Shown: positions 8,203 to 17,112, counted from the first letter of the stretch. The stretch: DNA of 64,000 bases from Seohaeicola sp024304985 (GCF_028802875.1 NZ_JARAMP010000003.1:175467-239466); one strand, 5' to 3'. Numbers and translations: made by a program. The notes: generated by a model not told the origin, from the letters alone.

Positions 8203-8490
8203 ATGGCATTTACACCGCTTCATGACCGCGTGCTGGTCCGCCGCGTGGAAAGCGACGAAAAGACCAAGGGCGGTCTTATCATCCCCGACAGCGCAAAAGA
8301 AAAACCCGCCGAGGGCATCATCGTCGCCGTCGGCGCAGGTGCGAAGGACGAGGATGGCGACCGCATCGCCATGGACGTCAAGGCAGGGGACAAGGTCCTG
8401 TTTGGCAAATGGTCCGGCACCGAAGTCACCCTCGATGGTGAAGAGCTGCTGATCATGAAAGAATCCGACATCATGGGCATCATTGCCTGA
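8203..8490 (+). CDS. groES: Co-chaperonin GroES
   Basis: 95 residues from MAFTPLHDRVLVRRVESDEK; AAGGAG eight bases before the ATG fixes the start over a TTG seven codons earlier. Mobile loop KTKGGLIIPDSAKEKPAEG and the C-terminal KESDIMGIIA are typical. Caps the GroEL ring. Followed 39 bases later by groEL in the same operon, under CIRCE control. Confidence 0.98.
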   Translation: MAFTPLHDRVLVRRVESDEKTKGGLIIPDSAKEKPAEGIIVAVGAGAKDEDGDRIAMDVKAGDKVLFGKWSGTEVTLDGEELLIMKESDIMGIIA

Positions 8491-8529
8491 TCGTCATCCC
8501 TGACATTCTGATATCTAGGAGCAAGCAAA

Positions 8530-10179
8530 ATGGCTGCTAAAGACGTCAAGTTTTCGACCGACGCCCGCAATCGCATGCTGAAAGGCGTGAACACGCTGGC
8601 AGATGCGGTCAAGGTCACGCTCGGCCCCAAAGGCCGCAACGTGGTGCTGGACAAATCCTTCGGCGCACCGCGCATCACCAAGGACGGTGTGTCGGTTGCC
8701 AAGGAAATCGAACTGGAAGACAAGTTCGAGAACATGGGCGCGCAAATGGTGAAGGAAGTCGCTTCCCGCACCAATGATGAGGCCGGCGACGGCACCACCA
8801 CCGCGACCGTGCTGGCGCAAGCCATCATCAAGGAAGGCATGAAAGCGGTTGCCGCTGGCATGAACCCGATGGACCTCAAGCGCGGCATCGATCTGGCCAC
8901 CACCAAAGTCGTGGAAGCCATCAAGGCGGCCGCCCGCGACGTGAGCGACAGCGCCGAAGTGGCACAGGTCGGCACGATTTCGGCCAATGGCGAAGCGGAA
9001 ATCGGTCGTCAGATCGCCGACGCGATGCAGAAGGTCGGCAACGAGGGTGTCATCACCGTCGAAGAGAACAAGGGCCTCGAGACCGAGACCACCGTGGTCG
9101 AAGGCATGCAGTTCGACCGTGGCTACCTCAGCCCCTATTTCGTGACCAACCCCGACAAGATGGTCGCCGAGCTGGAAGACTGCCTCATCCTGCTGCACGA
9201 GAAGAAGCTCTCCTCGCTCCAGCCGATGGTCCCGCTGCTCGAGTCCGTGATCCAGTCGCAAAAGCCGCTGCTGATCATCGCCGAGGACGTGGAAGGCGAG
9301 GCTCTGGCCACGCTGGTCGTCAACAAGCTGCGTGGCGGCCTGAAGATCGCTGCCGTCAAGGCGCCGGGCTTTGGTGATCGTCGCAAGGCGATGCTGCAGG
9401 ATCTGGCCATTCTGACCGGCGGTCAGGTGATCAGCGAAGATCTGGGCATGAAGCTGGAGTCGGTCACGATCGACATGCTGGGTTCGGCCAAGAAAGTCGC
9501 GATCAACAAGGACGAGACCACGATCGTGGACGGTCACGGCGTCAAGGCCGAGATCGAGGCACGCGTGTCCCAGATCCGTCAGCAGATCGAAGAGACCACG
9601 TCGGACTATGACCGCGAGAAGCTGCAGGAACGTGTGGCCAAGCTGGCAGGCGGCGTTGCCGTCATCCGCGTCGGCGGCATGACCGAAACCGAAGTGAAAG
9701 AGCGCAAGGACCGCGTCGATGACGCGCTGAACGCCACCCGCGCAGCCGTGCAGGAAGGTATCGTCGTCGGCGGCGGTGTTGCCCTGATCCAGGCCGGTAA
9801 GGCTCTGGACGGTCTCAAGGGGGCCAACAGCGACCAGGACGTCGGGATCTCGATCATCCGCAAGGCCATCGAAGCGCCGCTGCGCCAGATCGCCGAGAAC
9901 TCGGGTGTGGACGGTTCGGTCGTCGCGGGCAAGATCCGCGAAAGCAACGACAAGACCTTTGGCTTCAACGCGCAGACCGAAGAATATGGCGACATGTTCA
10001 AGTTCGGCGTGATTGACCCGGCCAAGGTTGTCCGCACCGCTCTTCAGGACGCAGCCTCGGTGGCCGGCCTGCTGATCACCACCGAAGCCATGGTTGCGGA
10101 TCGTCCGTCCAAGGAATCGGCCGGCGGCGGCATGGGCGGCGGCATGGGCGGCATGGGCGGCATGGACGGGATGATGTAA
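8530..10179 (+). CDS. groEL: 60-kDa chaperonin GroEL
   Basis: 549 residues, ATP-dependent folding ring. Starts MAAKDVKFSTDARNRMLKGV, carries the ATPase region EAGDGTTTATVLAQAI with the catalytic Asp, the apical-domain segment VITVEENKGLETE, and ends in a Gly-Met-rich tail of GGM repeats. Alphaproteobacteria often carry more than one groEL; this one is the canonical bicistronic copy with CIRCE. Confidence 0.98.
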   Translation: MAAKDVKFSTDARNRMLKGVNTLADAVKVTLGPKGRNVVLDKSFGAPRITKDGVSVAKEIELEDKFENMGAQMVKEVASRTNDEAGDGTTTATVLAQAIIKEGMKAVAAGMNPMDLKRGIDLATTKVVEAIKAAARDVSDSAEVAQVGTISANGEAEIGRQIADAMQKVGNEGVITVEENKGLETETTVVEGMQFDRGYLSPYFVTNPDKMVAELEDCLILLHEKKLSSLQPMVPLLESVIQSQKPLLIIAEDVEGEALATLVVNKLRGGLKIAAVKAPGFGDRRKAMLQDLAILTGGQVISEDLGMKLESVTIDMLGSAKKVAINKDETTIVDGHGVKAEIEARVSQIRQQIEETTSDYDREKLQERVAKLAGGVAVIRVGGMTETEVKERKDRVDDALNATRAAVQEGIVVGGGVALIQAGKALDGLKGANSDQDVGISIIRKAIEAPLRQIAENSGVDGSVVAGKIRESNDKTFGFNAQTEEYGDMFKFGVIDPAKVVRTALQDAASVAGLLITTEAMVADRPSKESAGGGMGGGMGGMGGMDGMM

Positions 10180-10210
10180 TCCCGACCGTCACCTGACGTT
10201 CGACAAGGAA

Positions 10211-10236
10211 GGGCTCGCCGCAAGGCGGGCCCTTTT
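10211..10236 (+). terminator. Rho-independent terminator of groESL
   Basis: Stem GGGCTCGCC / GGCGGGCCC with one G-T wobble, loop GCAA, then a T run. It starts 31 bases after the groEL stop. Confidence 0.88.
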
Positions 10237-10249
10237 CCGTCGTTGGGAC

Positions 10250-10362
10250 GTAGGGTGCGTGCTAGCACGCACCACTCTCCCCCCCACATCAACAAACGGT
10301 GCGTGCAAGCACACACCCTACCCCCCACATCAACAAACGGTGCGTGCAAGCACGCACCCTAC
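10250..10362. repeat. REP palindromes, left cluster
   Basis: Three copies of GGTGCGTGC-NN-GCACGCACC at 10254-10273, 10298-10317 (one mismatch) and 10339-10358. The last two sit in a 41-base unit tandemly repeated at 10281-10321 and 10322-10362, each opening CCCCCCACATCAACAAAC. The same palindrome recurs on the other side of the RAYT gene. Confidence 0.9.
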
Positions 10363-10366
10363 GGAA

Positions 10367-10867
10367 TTATGAAATGGCCGCCTTTTTTGGATCATATTCT
10401 CCGTTCGCAATGTCCCTGTGAATGGTTGAGTAGGGCCATTCTTCGGGCGACCGCACAAAACCATGTTTGACGGGGTTGAGCCAACAATACCGAACATGCG
10501 CCGCGAAATCCGCATTATCGCGGATATGATGTTCCCAATACCTGCGCTGCCAAATGCCCCGCTCGCCACGCAGAATATGCGATGGCCGTAAGGGGCCCGC
10601 AGGCATTTGCCGCGAAAAACGTGTTTTGATCAGCCGCCAGCGCGTCGGATAATCGGCATCGCCTGAGGGCAGGGTCAAGACGCAATGCAGATGATCAGGC
10701 AGGACCACCCAAGCGTTGATGGCAAAGGGGCGCTCGCGCCGCGTCTGCCTCACCGCGCCGCGTAGCAGATCGATGTGATCCACCAACATTCGGCTGCCAC
10801 GATTGGCCAGCGCGACGGTGAAAAAGATCTGGGCTCCAAGGACAAAGGGACGGCGATAATTTGACAT
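10367..10867 (-). CDS. REP-associated tyrosine transposase (RAYT)
   Basis: 166 residues from MSNYRRPFVLGAQIFFTVAL. It is a Y1/HUH-type single-strand transposase related to IS200/IS605 TnpA. The HUH equivalent is in VVLPDHLHCVLTLP and the signature GERGIWQRRYWEHHIRD is near-invariant in the family; the putative nucleophilic Tyr lies in the later HVRYCWLNPVKHG segment. RAYTs are thought to mobilise REP palindromes rather than themselves. Six REP copies flank it, three per side, supporting an active or recently active pair. An in-frame ATG five codons upstream is possible; neither start has a convincing Shine-Dalgarno. Confidence 0.93.
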   Translation of the reverse strand: MSNYRRPFVLGAQIFFTVALANRGSRMLVDHIDLLRGAVRQTRRERPFAINAWVVLPDHLHCVLTLPSGDADYPTRWRLIKTRFSRQMPAGPLRPSHILRGERGIWQRRYWEHHIRDNADFAAHVRYCWLNPVKHGFVRSPEEWPYSTIHRDIANGEYDPKKAAIS

Positions 10868-10912
10868 GCCCCCAATGTGCATGGATTTGGTTAATGGGTG
10901 GTTGATGGCGGT

Positions 10913-11050
10913 GGGTGCGTGCTCGCACGCCCCCACCCGCATTTGCAAACGGTGCGTGCAAGCACGCACCCTACGGGCGGCTCGATCAACCCCGCGACCA
11001 ACAAAACACACCCTTCACCAGCAAGCGTAGGGTGCGTGCTCGCACGCACC
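10913..11050. repeat. REP palindromes, right cluster
   Basis: Copies of GGTGCGTGC-NN-GCACGCACC at 10914-10930 (right arm degenerate), 10951-10970 (perfect) and 11031-11050 (perfect), all in the intergenic space upstream of the RAYT gene. CTAC or GTAG often abuts the palindrome. Confidence 0.88.
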
Positions 11051-11064
11051 CACCACACCCCCCC

Positions 11065-12081
11065 TCAAGGCACCCGCGTCAGGGCCAGAAACTCCTGGAA
11101 CGCGGCCTCATAGCTGCCGGGGTCGGCGGCATGGGATTGCAGATGATCCGCCTCGGTCGGATGCGCGACCGTCACGGCCCCGGCATCCGATGCGGCGCGC
11201 AGCGCGATCAGTCTCTGGCTCGTGTCCAGCGGGACGACCTGATCCGCGCTGCCATGGGCCAGAAACAGCGGACCGTAAAACCCCGCATAGCGCCCGGTGA
11301 CACTGGCCGCGCGCAGATCGGACGGGTGCGTCAAGCCCAGCGCGGTCAGGGTCGTGGCGGCGACCGTGCCGGGGAAGGGCAGCCCCATGTTGCGGGCCAG
11401 ATGCTCAAGCACGGCCTTGAACTCCAGCGCGGGCGAATCCAGCGCGATGGCGCTGATGCGGCTGGCCTCGGGGCTGCGGGCCATGAACTGTCCCAGAATG
11501 CCGCCCCCCATGGAATCGGCCAGAATCATCACCTCGCCATACCCACGATCCCGCAGCGTCAGCACGGCGGCCTCCAGATCAGGCCATTCGGTCAGGCCAA
11601 AGCCATAGAACCCATCCTCGGTCACCGGCGCGTTCATGTCATTGCGATAGCTGATCAGCAGCGTGGGAAAGCCAGCCTCATGCAGCATCGGCAGATAGCG
11701 ATATCCATCCTCCCGCGCCCCTGCGATCCCATGCACATAGATCGCGGCCATGTGCGGCTGCGGCGCGCCCGGCACAAGGGGTTCCGGGACGAACCACGCC
11801 TCGGCCGGGCCAAGCGTGGTCTGCACGGCCAATGTCTCGAAGGGCAAGCCGAATGCGGCTTGCGGATCACCGCGATAGCCAAGCGCCGTCGGTTCATCCG
11901 GCGGCGTCGCGGCCGCTTGCATCTGCGCCAGTCCGCCGACGGTCAGGACCTGGCTCGCGACACGGTGCAATCCCAATGTCGCGCTGGCCAGATAGAGCGA
12001 TCCCACGACCAGCAGGCCAAGCGCAATCGGCACGCCATAGCGGCGGGCCCGTGAATGGCGTCTGACGCGAACCATCGGCAT
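11065..12081 (-). CDS. Membrane-anchored alpha/beta hydrolase
   Basis: 338 residues. An N-terminal basic stretch and a single hydrophobic helix (about residues 17-34, GVPIALGLLVVGSLYLAS) suggest a membrane anchor or uncleaved signal. The rest is an alpha/beta hydrolase: YVHGIAGAREDG oxyanion region, nucleophile elbow ILADSMGGGI, then FLAHGSADQVVPLDTS with the acid and a late ADHLQSH histidine. Resembles S33-type serine aminopeptidase-like or lysophospholipase-like hydrolases. The substrate is unknown. Confidence 0.8.
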   Translation of the reverse strand: MPMVRVRRHSRARRYGVPIALGLLVVGSLYLASATLGLHRVASQVLTVGGLAQMQAAATPPDEPTALGYRGDPQAAFGLPFETLAVQTTLGPAEAWFVPEPLVPGAPQPHMAAIYVHGIAGAREDGYRYLPMLHEAGFPTLLISYRNDMNAPVTEDGFYGFGLTEWPDLEAAVLTLRDRGYGEVMILADSMGGGILGQFMARSPEASRISAIALDSPALEFKAVLEHLARNMGLPFPGTVAATTLTALGLTHPSDLRAASVTGRYAGFYGPLFLAHGSADQVVPLDTSQRLIALRAASDAGAVTVAHPTEADHLQSHAADPGSYEAAFQEFLALTRVP

Positions 12082-12233
12082 GACTGTCTGTCCTTGCTGG
12101 ATAATTTCCCCACAGGATCAGCCTAAACTCGCCTTGGCCTGCGGATCAAGCACCGCAGGAGTTGCGCGGCGATGTATCGTGGTTGTGCCCTTTACGCCTT
12201 CTGTCCGGTGATCAACTGCGCTAGCGATGCGAC

Positions 12234-13088
12234 ATGCGCCTTTTTCTGCTGACCGCCCTCACCATGCTGGCCTTTGCTGCCAACTCCATCCTGAACCGGA
12301 TGGCTCTGGAGGATGGCACGACGGGACCTGCCGCCTTTGCCGCAATCCGTCTGGTCGCAGGGGCGCTCTGCCTCTGGGCGCTGGTGGCGTGGCGAGGGGG
12401 CGGGATGCGGCCGCTGTGGCAACCCGGCGGTGCAGCCAGCCTTGCCCTCTATGTGCTGGGCTTTTCCTTCGCCTATGTCAGCCTGCCCGCCGGCGTGGGC
12501 GCGCTGATCCTGTTCGGCGGCGTGCAGATCACGATGTTCGCAGGCGCCCTGATCCTGCGCGAGACGGTGCCCGCGCGGCGCTGGGCGGGCGCGGCGCTGG
12601 CCTTCGGCGGGCTGGTCTGGCTGCTCTGGCCCGCAGGGGGCGCGGCCCCAGATCCGTGGGGGGCCGCGCTGATGGCCGCGGCGGCGCTGGGCTGGGGCAT
12701 CTACTCGCTGCTGGGGCGCGGGGCGACCGATCCGATGGGGGCCACGGCCGGGAATTTCGTCTTTGCCGCGCCGCTGGGGCTGATCGTTCTGGCCGTCCTG
12801 CCCGATACGGCCACAGCGCAGGGCGCCGTGCTGGCGGTGCTCTCGGGCGCTGTGACCTCGGGCTGCGGCTATGCCTTGTGGTATGCGGTGCTGCCCCGTC
12901 TGGGATCGACCCGCGCGGCGGTGGCACAGCTCTGCGTGCCGGTGATCGCGGCGGCAGGCGGGCTCCTCCTGCTGGGCGAGGGGGTCAGCCTGCGATTCGC
13001 CATGGCCTCGGCACTGGTGCTGGGCGGCGTCTTGCTGGCCGCGCTCCCGCCCGCACGAAAGGCGCATGTCTTGGGCAAGGACGCCTGA
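12234..13088 (+). CDS. EamA/DMT-family permease
   Basis: 284 residues, about ten hydrophobic helices in two EamA repeats (about 1-135 and 145-275). Repeat one opens MRLFLLTALTMLAFAANSIL. Inner-membrane drug/metabolite transporter family; the substrate is not predictable. Divergent from the hydrolase at 11065-12081 across 152 bases. No clear Shine-Dalgarno is seen. Confidence 0.87.
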   Translation: MRLFLLTALTMLAFAANSILNRMALEDGTTGPAAFAAIRLVAGALCLWALVAWRGGGMRPLWQPGGAASLALYVLGFSFAYVSLPAGVGALILFGGVQITMFAGALILRETVPARRWAGAALAFGGLVWLLWPAGGAAPDPWGAALMAAAALGWGIYSLLGRGATDPMGATAGNFVFAAPLGLIVLAVLPDTATAQGAVLAVLSGAVTSGCGYALWYAVLPRLGSTRAAVAQLCVPVIAAAGGLLLLGEGVSLRFAMASALVLGGVLLAALPPARKAHVLGKDA

Positions 13089-13211
13089 TCTTTCGGCAAA
13101 CGCGCCGCACCGCGGCCCGCGCCCAGCCATCCGCCGACGCGACCCTTGCGCCCACCGTTCATCCCTTCGACATGGGAACGGCACAGAGGTCCATGCCGGG
13201 GAGGGCCGCCC

Positions 13212-13433
13212 ATGACCGTCAGATGTCTTCTGCCCGAAGACCGCGTCGAGGTGATCGACCTTCTGACCACCTGTTTCGGCAGCCCGAAAGAGGCCCATCT
13301 TCTGGATTAGCTGCGCGATGCGGGGGATATCCGGCTTGAACTGGTCTGGATGGAGGGGCGGCATCTGCGGGGCGACATCGCATCCGTGCGCCACGAATCC
13401 CCGACGGGCTGGCAGGCGTCACCGCTGACCTGA
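13212..13433 (+). pseudogene. Decayed GNAT N-acetyltransferase fragment
   Basis: Reading from ATG 13212 gives MTVRCLLPEDRVEVIDLL, then CFGSPKEAHLLD, an in-frame TAG at 13308-13310, LRDAGDIRLELVWMEG and IASVRHESPTGWQASP, with a second stop at 13431. The pattern (ELL or HLL-D-LR-AGD-LELV, then GHIA-S) is the N-terminal half of YhbS-type GNAT acetyltransferases. The acetyl-CoA-binding half is missing. One nonsense change plus a 3' loss makes this a relic. Confidence 0.65.
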
Positions 13434-13471
13434 CCTATCCGGCCAAGCTTTTTCCGGGGTGACAGACGCCC

Positions 13472-13915
13472 TCAGGCCGGTTGTATCAATTCCAGCGGGT
13501 CATAGCCGAAGCCGCGCGCCCATGCGACGCGGGGCAAGCTGTCCGGCTTCAGCCTGAGATCGCGCACCTCGTCCTGCGTGAAGAAACGGCGGCGCGTCAC
13601 GATGCCTTCGGGATCGGCCCAGCCTTCGGCCAACATGCCCGCCGTGATGGTGCAGCGAAAAAAGACCTCCACCTGATGAAAGCCGCGATCCGGGTCGTGA
13701 AACTCGTTCACCAGACAGGGCGGACCCACGCGGATGGTCAGGCCGGTTTCCTCATGCACCTCGCGGGCCAGATTGTCGGGCAGGGACGCGCCCGCCTCGA
13801 CCCCGCCACCGGGCGCGCACCACAGTGTCGCAGCCGGGTCGCGATAGGCATTGACCAGAAGCAGACGGTTGTCGTGCAGGATCACCGCGCGGGTGGCAAG
13901 TCTGGGCTGTAGCAT
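13472..13915 (-). CDS. NUDIX hydrolase
   Basis: 147 residues from MLQPRLATRAVILHDNRLLL. The Nudix box is present as GGGVEAGASLPDNLAREVHEETG, here split for reading as GGGVEAG and REVHEETG (about residues 38-60), giving the metal-binding REXXEE core. Such proteins hydrolyse nucleoside diphosphates linked to another moiety. AGAGGT precedes the ATG by three bases. Divergent from the lipase-like gene. Confidence 0.9.
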   Translation of the reverse strand: MLQPRLATRAVILHDNRLLLVNAYRDPAATLWCAPGGGVEAGASLPDNLAREVHEETGLTIRVGPPCLVNEFHDPDRGFHQVEVFFRCTITAGMLAEGWADPEGIVTRRRFFTQDEVRDLRLKPDSLPRVAWARGFGYDPLELIQPA

Positions 13916-13972
13916 GTGACCTCTGGTCTTATGGGGCTTTTGCGGGGGAACAAACGAGACTATCTGTCTGGC

Positions 13973-14746
13973 ATGAAATACATGACTTCGAAATATGTCA
14001 CGCTGCCGGTTCTGGCCATTCTCAGTGCCGCCTGCGGGGTGACAGGCGATCCGGCCCGCTCCGCCGAGGGCGAATGCGTGGTGCTGCTGCACGGGCTGGC
14101 GCGGACAGAAGTGTCTTTTCTGCTCATGGAGCAGGTGCTGCGGGCGGATGGCTATATGGTCATCAATCCCGGCTACCCCTCGACCGAAGAGACGATCGGC
14201 AACCTCGCCTCGACCGTGTTGCCGCGCGCGGTGGCACAATGCGGTGACCGGACCACCCATTTCGTGACCCATTCGATGGGCGGCATCCTGACCCGGTTCT
14301 GGCTGGTGGGGAACCGGCCCGCCAATCTGGGACGCGTGGTGATGCTCGCCCCGCCCAATGAAGGGTCCGAACTGGTGGACGAACTTGTCGATATCGAGGC
14401 GTTCGGCTGGCTGAACGGCCCTGCGGGCAAGCAACTGCGTACCGGCGAAAAGGGCATGCCCTCGCATCTGCCGCCGGTGGACTTCGAACTGGGCGTCATC
14501 GCTGGCGACCGTTCGCTCAACCCTGTGTTCTCGTCGATGATCGAGGGACCGGATGACGGCAAGGTCTCGGTCGAGGAAACCAAGGTCGAAGGGATGGCCG
14601 ATCACATGGTGCTGCATGTGACCCATACCTTCTTGATGAACAATCCGCAGGTGATCGCGCAGGTGCGGCAATTCCTCAAGACCGGGGCCTTTGATCGTTC
14701 GATCACATGGGGTCAGGCGGTCATGGACTTGCCGGTGCTGGAATGA
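13973..14746 (+). CDS. Exported lipase-like alpha/beta hydrolase
   Basis: 257 residues from MKYMTSKYVTLPVLAILSAAC, a short signal sequence with a possible (non-ideal) lipobox ending in Cys. After the signal: VVLLHGLARTEVSF, VINPGYPSTEETIGN and the nucleophile elbow THSMGGILTRF, then a late DHMVLHVTHTFLM histidine region. It resembles PGAP1/lipase-like proteins annotated as alpha/beta hydrolases. Its TGA overlaps the ATG of phnM (ATGA), so the two are translationally coupled. Start choice is uncertain: an ATG at 13916 also opens the frame but makes a poor signal. Confidence 0.75.
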   Translation: MKYMTSKYVTLPVLAILSAACGVTGDPARSAEGECVVLLHGLARTEVSFLLMEQVLRADGYMVINPGYPSTEETIGNLASTVLPRAVAQCGDRTTHFVTHSMGGILTRFWLVGNRPANLGRVVMLAPPNEGSELVDELVDIEAFGWLNGPAGKQLRTGEKGMPSHLPPVDFELGVIAGDRSLNPVFSSMIEGPDDGKVSVEETKVEGMADHMVLHVTHTFLMNNPQVIAQVRQFLKTGAFDRSITWGQAVMDLPVLE

Positions 14747-15888
14747 GCGGGACGCTGGCCCTGACCCTGACCGGGGCCGAGGTCCTGCGCCCCGGTGGGC
14801 TGGACAATGGACCCTTGTCACTGGCCGGGGGACGGATCGTCGAGGATCGACAGGCGCGCCACGTCGATCTGACAGGCTTGCGTGTGCTGCCGGGAATCGT
14901 CGATGTGCATGGTGACGGGTTCGAGCGGCATCTGGCCCCCCGGCGCGGGGCCATGCGGGATCTGGGGCAGGGTGTCGCCGCGACCGAGGCGGAACTGGCC
15001 GCCAACGGGATCACTACGGCGGTGCTTGCGCAATTCTGGAGCTGGGAAGGCGGGATGCGCGGGCCGGAATTCGCCCTGCGGTTCCTTGAGGCGCTGGCCG
15101 GGCATCGCGGACTGGGCACCGATATGCGGGCGCAACTGCGGATGGAAACCTGTCTCGTGCAGGATTATCCCGCCATCGCGGATGCGGTTGCGCGTTTCGG
15201 GATCGGCTATGTCGTGTTCAACGATCATCTGCCCCATGCCGCGCTGGCGGCAGGCAAGCGTCCGCCGCGTCTGACCGGGCAGGCGCTGAAAAGCGGGCGC
15301 AGCCCCGAAGATCATCTGGCGCTGCTGCAACGGTTGCATGGTCAGTCCGACCGTGTGCCCGCGGCGTTGGAGGGTCTGGCCGCGCGGTTGGCAGCGGCAG
15401 GCGTGATCCTTGGCAGCCATGATGATGCGACAGCCTCCGGGCGTGCGCTCTGGCGCGGGCGCGGGGTCGCCGTGTCGGAATTTCCCGAAACGCTTGAGGC
15501 CGCCGCCGAGGCGCGGTCCGGGGGCGACAGGATCGTTCTGGGCGCGCCCAATGTCGTGCGCGGCGGATCGCATTCCGGCAATGTCGCCGCGGCTGATCTG
15601 GTCGCCAAGGGTCTGTGCGACGCGCTGGCGTCCGATTATCACTACCCCGCGCCAAGGCAGGCGGCGCTGATGCTGGCCGAGACGATGGGACTGACGGCGG
15701 CATGGGATCTGGTCACGGCCGGACCGGCGCATCTGTTGGGGCTGACGGATCGCGGCAGGTTGCTGCCGGGACTGCGCGCCGATCTGGTGGTGATGGACGA
15801 CAGCGGCCATGTGGGCGCGACCATCGCGGGGGGGCGGATCACGCATATGAGCGGCTCTGTCGCGGCGCGCTTCGTCGCCTCGGTCTGA
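14743..15888 (+). CDS. phnM: Alpha-D-ribose 1-methylphosphonate 5-triphosphate diphosphatase, orphan copy
   Basis: 381 residues, amidohydrolase superfamily. In the C-P lyase pathway PhnM removes pyrophosphate from the triphosphate intermediate. Visible: VLPGIVDVHGDGFERHLAPR (metal-binding HxD/H region; canonical PhnM has HTDN at this point), VVFNDHLPHAAL, LGSHDDATA, ALASDYHYPAPRQAAL and the C-terminal GLRADLVVMD. The other phn genes are absent here and the upstream gene is a lipase-like hydrolase, so the role may differ from phosphonate use. Confidence 0.85.
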   Translation: MSGTLALTLTGAEVLRPGGLDNGPLSLAGGRIVEDRQARHVDLTGLRVLPGIVDVHGDGFERHLAPRRGAMRDLGQGVAATEAELAANGITTAVLAQFWSWEGGMRGPEFALRFLEALAGHRGLGTDMRAQLRMETCLVQDYPAIADAVARFGIGYVVFNDHLPHAALAAGKRPPRLTGQALKSGRSPEDHLALLQRLHGQSDRVPAALEGLAARLAAAGVILGSHDDATASGRALWRGRGVAVSEFPETLEAAAEARSGGDRIVLGAPNVVRGGSHSGNVAAADLVAKGLCDALASDYHYPAPRQAALMLAETMGLTAAWDLVTAGPAHLLGLTDRGRLLPGLRADLVVMDDSGHVGATIAGGRITHMSGSVAARFVASV

Positions 15889-15936
15889 CACGCTCTCTCG
15901 GCCACGATCAGGGCGGCGCAGAGGGGAGATCCGCAC

Positions 15937-15972
15937 AATAAATACGCGCCACCCCCGAGGGAGGATGGCGCG
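15937..15972 (-). terminator. Terminator of the MBL-fold gene
   Basis: Read on the minus strand, CGCGCCA at 15972-15966 pairs with TGGCGCG at 15951-15945 around a C/G-rich loop, followed by the T-rich TATTTATTG. Located 38 bases beyond the stop of the minus-strand gene. Confidence 0.7.
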
Positions 15973-16010
15973 CCGTTCCGGACAGCCGGTAACGTCTTGG
16001 GTAGTCTGGA

Positions 16011-16940
16011 TCAGCTGTCCATCACGAACTGGTAACTGGCGGGAACATAGTGGAAGCCCTCGCCACGGGTTTCGACAAACCCCAATGCCGGGAAGGGCAT
16101 GTGGTAACCGATGAAGGGGATGCGGTCTGCGGCCAACATGCCAAGGATCGACCGGCGCGTCGCGGCGGCGGCTTCCTTGTCCATGTCGAAGCGCACTTCC
16201 CAATCGGGATGCGCCAGCGACCAGACATAATGGTTCGCGAAATCGGCACCCAGCACCAGCTGCTGCCCTTCGCTTTCGATCATATAGGTCATATGGCCCG
16301 GCGTATGGCCAAAGGCCGCCATGCCGGTGATGCCCGACGCCACGGTGCCGCCATCGCCGATCATCTCGAACTTGTCGGCCATGGGGCGGACATTGTTGGC
16401 AAAGCCTTCGTTGTCGGTGCCGTTCCAGTGATCGAACTCGGCCGAACCGGTCACATAGCGCGCATTGGGGAAGGTCGCCGCGCCATCCGTCATCATGCCG
16501 CCGATGTGATCGCCATGCATATGGGTCAGGACCACAACGTCGATCTGGTCGGGGGTATAGCCTGCGGCAGCCAGCGCGGCCGTGATGCCCTCACCGTTCA
16601 ACCCGGTGTCGAACAGCACCAGCTCGGAGCCGGTGTTCACGACCGTCGGCGTGAAGAAGAACTGCGACTTGTCCGTCGGGATCATCGCCGCTTCCGAAGC
16701 GGCGGCGAATTCCTCGGGCGTGGCGTTCAGGCCGAAGATCGTGTTGGGGTCGGGCACGGTCCGGGTTCCGGCCAACAGCGAGGTGACGTCATAGCCGCCC
16801 AGCTTGATGCGGTTATAGGGCGCGCGGGCCGGGCCCAGCAGCGGGGCGCTGGCGCTGGCCGGTGTGGCAGCCATGCCCGCCAACGGCAGGGCGGCGGCAC
16901 TGGTCAGCACGGAGCGGCGGGACATCTTGAACGGGGTCAT
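16011..16940 (-). CDS. Tat-exported MBL-fold metallo-hydrolase
   Basis: 309 residues from MTPFKMSRRSVLTSAAALPL; GGAGG five bases before the ATG decides the start over a frame that extends 200 bases upstream. The N-terminus is a twin-arginine signal (SRRSVLT, hydrophobic core, ATPASASA cleavage zone), predicting a folded periplasmic enzyme. The metallo-beta-lactamase motif is VVVLTHMHGDHIGGM (HxHxDH), with the further ligand His in AAFGHTPGHMTYM and Asp in LVLGADFANH. Resembles lactonase- or hydrolase-type MBL proteins; the substrate is unknown. Confidence 0.9.
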   Translation of the reverse strand: MTPFKMSRRSVLTSAAALPLAGMAATPASASAPLLGPARAPYNRIKLGGYDVTSLLAGTRTVPDPNTIFGLNATPEEFAAASEAAMIPTDKSQFFFTPTVVNTGSELVLFDTGLNGEGITAALAAAGYTPDQIDVVVLTHMHGDHIGGMMTDGAATFPNARYVTGSAEFDHWNGTDNEGFANNVRPMADKFEMIGDGGTVASGITGMAAFGHTPGHMTYMIESEGQQLVLGADFANHYVWSLAHPDWEVRFDMDKEAAAATRRSILGMLAADRIPFIGYHMPFPALGFVETRGEGFHYVPASYQFVMDS

Positions 16941-17112
16941 CGGGGCCTCCTCTTGTGGTTTTGTCTTGACCGGAACATAGCACGACAATCTGCCATGGGT
17001 TGTGCGCTCGCGATCAAGTGATGTGCCTGAATGCAGGGGGCGGCCCGCGCGCCGCGATTTCTGGACAAATCCTCGCACCTGTGACACAGCAACGGCCAAC
17101 AGGAGATCCCCC

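Noticed and set aside
10250..11050. Repeats resembling a CRISPR array
   Set aside because: Units are palindromic REPs with irregular spacing around a RAYT gene and no unique regular spacers.
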